From Actinomycetes bacterium (GTDB lineage Bacteria; Actinomycetota; Actinomycetes; Prado026), in contig JALOLN010000054.1 of the NCBI GenBank assembly GCA_025455945.1, forward strand, positions 1-24,725: a stretch of DNA of 24,725 nt, read 5' to 3'. Made by a program: the position numbers and the translations under genes. This document shows, piece after piece, positions 20,667 through 24,725 of the stretch. The notes beneath the pieces were generated by a model, which did no database searches, had not been told where the DNA came from, and saw nothing but the letters and a program-made list of their open reading frames with translations. The number at the start of each line of letters is the position of its first letter. Positions within the stretch are counted from its first letter, which is position 1.

Positions 20667-21407
20667 GTGAGCGCCCCGCCAGCCCCCCGCCCCGGCACCG
20701 TGCTGCCGCCACCGGTCCGGTCGTTCCACCCCCGGCGCGGTCGCCTCACCCCGACGCAGCGCGACGCCCTGGAGCGGCTGTGGCCGCGGTACGGCATCGA
20801 CGTCGACTGCCGGCCGCTCGACCTCGCGGCCCGGTTCGGCCCAGGGGTGCCGGTCGTCCTCGAGATCGGCCCGGGAATGGGCGAGGCCACGGCCGCGCTG
20901 GCCGCCGCACAGCCGCAGGTGGGGGTGCTGGCGGTGGACGTGCACACCCCGGGCCTGGGTCAGCTTCTGCACTACCTGGAGCGGGACCGGCTGCCCAACG
21001 TGCGGGTGGCCCGGGGTGACGCCGTGGAGGTCCTTCGGGACATGCTGGGGCCGGGGTCGCTGTCCGGCGTCCGGGTGTTCTTCCCCGACCCGTGGCCCAA
21101 GACCCGGCACCACAAGCGGCGGCTCGTGCAGCCGGGCTTCGCAGCGCTGGTCGCGGGCCGGCTGGCCGCCGGCGGCTTCGTGCACTGCGCCACCGACTGG
21201 CCCCCGTATGCCGCGCAGATGCTCGCCGTGCTCTCCGCGCAGCCGCTGCTGCGCAACGACCATCCGGGGCCCGCGCCCCGACCGCCGGACCGGCCGCTGA
21301 CCAGGTACGAGCGGGTCGGGCTGGCCCAGGGCCGTCCGGTGACCGACCTGTGCTTCACCCGGCTGGCGCCTTCACCCGGTCGGTCGGACCACGCTCCACG
21401 CGCCTGA
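20667..21407 (+). CDS. trmB: tRNA (guanine-N7-)-methyltransferase
   Basis: A 246-residue SAM-dependent enzyme that makes m7G46 in the tRNA variable loop. Diagnostic sequences are VRSFHPRRGRLTPTQRDALE near the N-terminus, the SAM-binding EIGPGMGEATAALA, and the catalytic/tRNA-binding segment VFFPDPWPKTRHHKRRLVQP. CATDW and RPLTRYERVG complete the set; the last is the conserved C-terminal TxxE-type motif. Length is normal with a short N-terminal extension. Start GTG 20667 follows TAGGAT by 9 nt. It stands alone, and the eut operon starts 140 bp further on. Confidence 0.95.
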   Translation: MSAPPAPRPGTVLPPPVRSFHPRRGRLTPTQRDALERLWPRYGIDVDCRPLDLAARFGPGVPVVLEIGPGMGEATAALAAAQPQVGVLAVDVHTPGLGQLLHYLERDRLPNVRVARGDAVEVLRDMLGPGSLSGVRVFFPDPWPKTRHHKRRLVQPGFAALVAGRLAAGGFVHCATDWPPYAAQMLAVLSAQPLLRNDHPGPAPRPPDRPLTRYERVGLAQGRPVTDLCFTRLAPSPGRSDHAPRA

Positions 21408-21547
21408 CGGCCGGGAGGGGCAACCTCAGGGTGTGGGGCGTGCGGATCACGGAATTCGGCCGAAGGCCGGGCGGCCATGCTCTACCGTCCGACCAGAGGC
21501 TCCGGCAGCGGCGGCGGAGCCCGACCACGCCCGCACCGGAGGCGGCC

Positions 21548-21838
21548 ATGCTCATCGCTCGGGTCATGGGTTCGGTGGTCTCCACCGTCAAGGACCCCAG
21601 CCTGACCGGGCACAAGCTGCTTCTCGTCCGTGAGACCGACGAGAAGGGCAAGCTCGCCGGGCCCGTGTTCGTCGCCGTCGACGGCGTCGGCGCGGGGACC
21701 GGCGAGCTCGTGCTCGTGGCTCGGGGCAGCGCCGCGCGGTTCGCGGCCACGACACACGACCAGCCGGTCGACGCCCTGGTCATGGGGATCATCGACTCCA
21801 TGGACGTCGACGGCACCGTGACGTTCCGGAAGAGCTGA
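21548..21838 (+). CDS. eutN: Bacterial microcompartment vertex protein EutN/CcmL (BMC-P)
   Basis: A 96-residue single-domain pentameric shell protein. ATG 21548 has GGAGG 5 nt upstream. The opening MLIARVMGSVVSTVKDPSL and the following TGHKLLLVRE, then VAVDGVGAGTGELVLVARGSAAR, and the ending IIDSMDVDG are the full EutN/CcmL pattern. Five copies plug each vertex of the icosahedral protein shell that encloses ethanolamine ammonia-lyase and aldehyde-processing enzymes in gut bacteria. It is the first gene of the eut operon here (6 bp before eutA). No hexameric BMC-H or BMC-T gene is in the window, so a complete shell must be encoded further downstream or elsewhere, or the protein has a shell-free role. 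Confidence 0.94.
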   Translation: MLIARVMGSVVSTVKDPSLTGHKLLLVRETDEKGKLAGPVFVAVDGVGAGTGELVLVARGSAARFAATTHDQPVDALVMGIIDSMDVDGTVTFRKS

Positions 21839-21844
21839 CCGCAG

Positions 21845-23281
21845 GTGCCCGGGCCCGGCCGCGAGGTCCTCAGCGTGGGCATCGACGTGGGGACGACGAC
21901 GACCCAGGTCGTGTTCTCCCGGCTGCAGCTCCACGACGTCGCCCGGCCCGGCCAGGTCCCCCGCATCCAGGTGGACGAGAAGTCCGTCGTCCACCGCGGT
22001 GACGTGCACCGCACCCCGCTGACCGGGCCCGACGAGGTGGACGCGCCCGCGCTGGCCAGGCTCGTCCGGCGCGAGTACGACCTCGCCGGGATCTCCCCGG
22101 CCGCGATCGAGACCGGAGCGGTCATCGTCACGGGCGAGACCGCACGCACGCGCAACGCGGACGCGATCCTGGCCGCGCTGTCCGCCGAGGCCGGCGACTT
22201 CGTGGTCACGATCGCCGGCCCGAACGCCGAGGCGCAGATCGCCGGACGCGGGTCGGGGGTGGCCCGCTGGTCCGCCGACCACTACGAGCAGGTCACCACC
22301 GTCGACGTGGGCGGGGGGACCTCCAACGCGGCAGTGTTCAAGCTGGGCCGCCACCTGTGCTCGTCGGCAGCCGCCGTCGGCGGTCGGCAGGTCGAGATCG
22401 ACACCACGGGGCGGGTGCTGCGGATCGCGCCCCCCGGCCGCTCGCTCCTCCGGGACGCCGGCCTCGGCCTGCGCGAGGGGGAGACGGCCACCCTCGAGGA
22501 GCTGCGGCGGTTCTGCGACCTCATGGCCGACTGCGTCGCCGACCTCGCCGTCGGCGTCGCCGTCCAGCGCGGTGACGGGGTCCAGCTCACCCCGCCGCTG
22601 GTGGGCACCGCCGAGTCCACGTCGCTGTTCTTCACCGGCGGGGTGGGCGCCTGCTACTACGCCGAGCAGCCGGTGGACACCCTCGCCGACGTCGCGCGCT
22701 ACGGGGACGTCGGCCCGCTCCTCGCGGCCGCCCTGCGGCGCCACGAGCGGATCGGGCGGCTGAAGGTGCGCCAACCCCCCGAGACCCTCAGCGCCACCGT
22801 GCTCGGCGCCGCCGGCCAGACGGTCACGCTCAGTGGCTCGACGATCTGGGCCGACCGGCAGCTGCTGCCGCTGCGCAACCTGCCGGTGCTCCGTCCCGAG
22901 ATGCCCGGACGCGGCGGCGGACCGTCCTTCGCCGAGGCCGTCCACGAGGCGATCGCCCGGTGGGGCCTCGATGACGACGCCACCGCGGCGATCGTCGTCG
23001 ACCTGCCCGCCGAGCTCGGGTACTCGGGACTGACCGCCGTCGCCGCCGAGATCATCGCCTACCACGACGCCGCTCCCCCGGACCGCCCCCTGGTGCTGGT
23101 CATGCAACGCGACTACGCCCAGGTCCTGGGCCAGACCATCCAGGCCACCCGGCCGGGTCTGCCCCTGCTGGTCATCGACCAGGTGGGTCTCGGCGAGGGT
23201 GACTTCATCGACATCGGCCTGCCCGTGCTGGACGGCCGCGCCGTCCCGCTGTCCATCAAGACGTTGGTGTTCTATGACTGA
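21845..23281 (+). CDS. eutA: Ethanolamine ammonia-lyase reactivating factor EutA
   Basis: A 478-residue ASKHA-fold ATPase that exchanges damaged cobalamin out of ethanolamine ammonia-lyase. The N-terminal phosphate-1 loop is GIDVGTTTTQVVFS, and the phosphate-2 region is TVDVGGGTSNAAVFKLG. SLFFTGGVGACYYAEQP and the C-terminal IDQVGLGEGDFIDIGLPV, with LSIKTLVFYD, are typical of the family. Start GTG 21845 lies 6 bp after eutN with only a weak AGG ribosome site, which suggests coupling. The 3' end overlaps the eutB start by 8 bp. Length matches known EutA. Confidence 0.94.
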   Translation: MPGPGREVLSVGIDVGTTTTQVVFSRLQLHDVARPGQVPRIQVDEKSVVHRGDVHRTPLTGPDEVDAPALARLVRREYDLAGISPAAIETGAVIVTGETARTRNADAILAALSAEAGDFVVTIAGPNAEAQIAGRGSGVARWSADHYEQVTTVDVGGGTSNAAVFKLGRHLCSSAAAVGGRQVEIDTTGRVLRIAPPGRSLLRDAGLGLREGETATLEELRRFCDLMADCVADLAVGVAVQRGDGVQLTPPLVGTAESTSLFFTGGVGACYYAEQPVDTLADVARYGDVGPLLAAALRRHERIGRLKVRQPPETLSATVLGAAGQTVTLSGSTIWADRQLLPLRNLPVLRPEMPGRGGGPSFAEAVHEAIARWGLDDDATAAIVVDLPAELGYSGLTAVAAEIIAYHDAAPPDRPLVLVMQRDYAQVLGQTIQATRPGLPLLVIDQVGLGEGDFIDIGLPVLDGRAVPLSIKTLVFYD

Positions 23282-24647
23282 CGTCCTCGCCGCCACGCTG
23301 TTCGGCCACCGGTACGAGTTCCGCGACGTCAAGGAGCTGCTGGCCAAGGCCAACGAGGAGAAGTCCGGCGACCGGCTGGCCGGGCTCGCCGCGGAGTCCG
23401 CCGCCGAGCGGATGGCCGCCAAGCACGTGCTCGCCGAGGTGACCCTGGAGACGCTGCGCGCCAACCCTGCCGTTCCCTACGAGCAGGACGAGGTCACCCG
23501 GGTCATCGACGACGCCGTCAACGAGACGGTGTACGCCGAGGTCAGGGGGATGTCGGTCGGTGACCTGCGCGAGTGGCTGCTCAGCGACACGACGACGAAC
23601 GACATGATCGCCCGGCTGAGCACCGGCCTCACGGCCGAGATGGTCGCCGCGGTGACCAAGGTGATGTCCAACCTCGACCTGATGCTGGCGGCCAGCAAGA
23701 TCCGGGTGGTCAAGCACTGCACGAACACCATCGGCCTGCCGGGCACGCTCGGCTCGCGCTGCCAGCCCAACCACCAGACCGACTCCGTCGAGGGGATCCG
23801 GGCCGCCATCTACGAGGGCCTCAGCTACGGCTCGGGCGACTCCGTCATCGGCATCAACCCCTCCGACGACTCCCTGGGCAGCGTCGCCCGGCTGCTGGAG
23901 ATGACCTACGAGGTCATCACCCGGTGGGAGGTCCCCACCCAGAACTGCGTGCTGGCCCACGTCTCCACCCAGATGGAGGCGCTGCGCGCGGGCGCCCCGG
24001 TGGGCCTGGTCTTCCAGAGCATCGCGGGGTCGCAGAAGGGCAACGAGTCGTTCGGCGTCAGCGTCGGGATGCTCGACGAGGCGCTCGCCTTGGCCCGGCG
24101 GTACTCGGTGGCCACCGGGCCCAACTTCATGTACTTCGAGACCGGGCAGGGCTCGGAGCTGTCGGCGGACGCGCACCACGGCGCGGACCAGGTGGTCATG
24201 GAGGCGCGCTGCTACGGGCTGGCCCGGCGCTACGACCCCTTCCAGCTCAACACCGTGGTCGGGTTCATCGGTCCGGAGTACCTCTACGACGCCGGCCAGA
24301 TCACCCGGGCCGGGCTCGAGGACCACTTCATGGGCAAGCTCAGCGGCATCTCGATGGGGGCCGACGTCTGCTACACCAACCACGCCCGGTGCGGCCAGAA
24401 CGAGCTGGAGAACCTCGCCGTGCTGCTCGCCGCCGCGGGCGTCAACTACATCATGGGGATCCCCATGGGTGACGACTCCATGCTCAGCTACCAGAGCTCG
24501 AGCTTCCACGACGCGCCCAGCCTGCGGCAGCTGCTCGGCCTGCGGCCGCTGCCGGAGTTCGAGGCGTGGATGGAGGGCCTCGGGCTGCTGAAGGACGGCC
24601 GGCTCACCGAGCAGGCCGGCGACGCGTCGTTCTTCCTGGGCCGGTGA
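23274..24647 (+). CDS. eutB: Ethanolamine ammonia-lyase large subunit EutB
   Basis: A 457-residue TIM-barrel subunit of the adenosylcobalamin-dependent lyase that converts ethanolamine to acetaldehyde and ammonia. Characteristic stretches are RVVKHCTNTIGLPGTLGSRC, QPNHQTDS, GLSYGSGDSVIGINPSDDS, FQSIAGSQKGNESFGVSVGML, YFETGQGSELSADAHHGADQ and MGADVCYTNHARCGQNELENL. Substrate-contacting residues such as the Asn/Gln/Glu in NPSDD, FETGQGSE and MGADVCYTNH are all present, so it looks active. Start ATG 23274 lies inside the end of eutA. Six hexamer-forming copies pair with EutC, whose gene follows at once. Confidence 0.97.
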   Translation: MTDVLAATLFGHRYEFRDVKELLAKANEEKSGDRLAGLAAESAAERMAAKHVLAEVTLETLRANPAVPYEQDEVTRVIDDAVNETVYAEVRGMSVGDLREWLLSDTTTNDMIARLSTGLTAEMVAAVTKVMSNLDLMLAASKIRVVKHCTNTIGLPGTLGSRCQPNHQTDSVEGIRAAIYEGLSYGSGDSVIGINPSDDSLGSVARLLEMTYEVITRWEVPTQNCVLAHVSTQMEALRAGAPVGLVFQSIAGSQKGNESFGVSVGMLDEALALARRYSVATGPNFMYFETGQGSELSADAHHGADQVVMEARCYGLARRYDPFQLNTVVGFIGPEYLYDAGQITRAGLEDHFMGKLSGISMGADVCYTNHARCGQNELENLAVLLAAAGVNYIMGIPMGDDSMLSYQSSSFHDAPSLRQLLGLRPLPEFEAWMEGLGLLKDGRLTEQAGDASFFLGR

Positions 24648-24651
24648 CCCG

Positions 24652-24725
24652 ATGGCCGTGACCGAGACCGAGGTGCGCGACCTCGTGCGGGCCGTCCTCG
24701 CCGAGCTGGACCGGCCGACGCCCGC
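24652..24725 (+). CDS. eutC: Ethanolamine ammonia-lyase small subunit EutC, 5' end only
   Basis: ATG 24652 is 4 bp after the eutB stop and the frame is open to the window end. The visible 24 residues begin MAVTETEVRDLVRAVLAEL, the usual amphipathic N-terminal helix of EutC that, in characterised systems, can act as an encapsulation signal. Identification rests mainly on position after eutB. Confidence 0.78.
   Translation, partial: MAVTETEVRDLVRAVLAELDRPTP

Noticed and set aside
21408..21547. Possible cobalamin riboswitch before the eut operon
   Set aside because: No GCCACTG-type B12 box or supporting stems are visible in the 140 bp.
21482..23464. A 660-codon open frame on the minus strand opposite eutN/eutA
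   Set aside because: Antisense to clear eut genes, with repetitive Asp/Gly/His/Val composition and no recognisable motif.

Overview
The window is a GC-rich, densely packed stretch of an actinobacterial chromosome. Several things point to Actinobacteria: GTG starts are frequent, many genes look leaderless, there is a sigR-rsrA (SigH-RshA type) pair with an adjacent 24-codon bL37 gene, and the series biotinyl carrier (TB7.3-like), sigR/rsrA, SRAP, aroA, rsgA resembles, from memory, the order around Rv3221c-Rv3228 in Mycobacterium tuberculosis. Gene content and style fit Geodermatophilaceae (Blastococcus/Geodermatophilus/Modestobacter), but that family assignment is inference.

Layout. 1-2.8 kb: the 3' end of an acetolactate-synthase-like gene, a secreted M23 peptidase preceded by a recognisable ydaO-type c-di-AMP riboswitch, a GNAT acetyltransferase, a hot-dog thioesterase, and a small Cys-rich protein resembling biotin synthase auxiliary protein BsaP. 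2.8-6.8 kb (minus strand): two tandem membrane-bound HD-domain proteins (one canonical HD-GYP, one without GYP), a biotinyl carrier protein and a PilT ATPase. 6.8-7.5 kb: the only long non-coding stretch, with lower GC, several small dyads and a possible 21-codon ORF. 7.5-8.8 kb: two unknown proteins and bL37. 8.8-11.2 kb (minus): rsrA, sigR, an alpha/beta hydrolase and an SRAP abasic-site protein. 11.2-12.25 kb: an AbiEi/DUF559 gene with no credible stop, bracketed by two copies of a palindromic repeat. 12.3-14.6 kb: aroA and rsgA, the latter frameshifted by a perfect 13-bp tandem duplication. 14.6-21.4 kb: a DUF2231 membrane protein, a TetR regulator with an operator in its promoter, a HisN-like phosphatase, a membrane protein of unknown function, an AI-2E-type transporter, a P450, a GNAT protein and trmB. 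21.5 kb to the end: the start of an ethanolamine ammonia-lyase operon (eutN, eutA, eutB, start of eutC) that opens with a bacterial microcompartment vertex protein.

How the genes work together. The eut genes form one functional unit: EutBC lyase, EutA reactivase and a shell pentamer. SigR/RsrA form a redox-stress switch. The two HD proteins form a translationally overlapping pair. Much of the rest is housekeeping (aroA, rsgA, hisN, trmB, bL37). The most unusual sequence-level signals are the 13-bp duplication in rsgA, the repeat-bracketed DUF559 gene without a stop, a 17-bp intergenic gap in which two divergent leaderless genes share one symmetrical -10 element, and a 25-bp dyad lying between the -35 and -10 of the tetR-family gene. 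I found no CRISPR array, tRNA, rRNA or insertion sequence.
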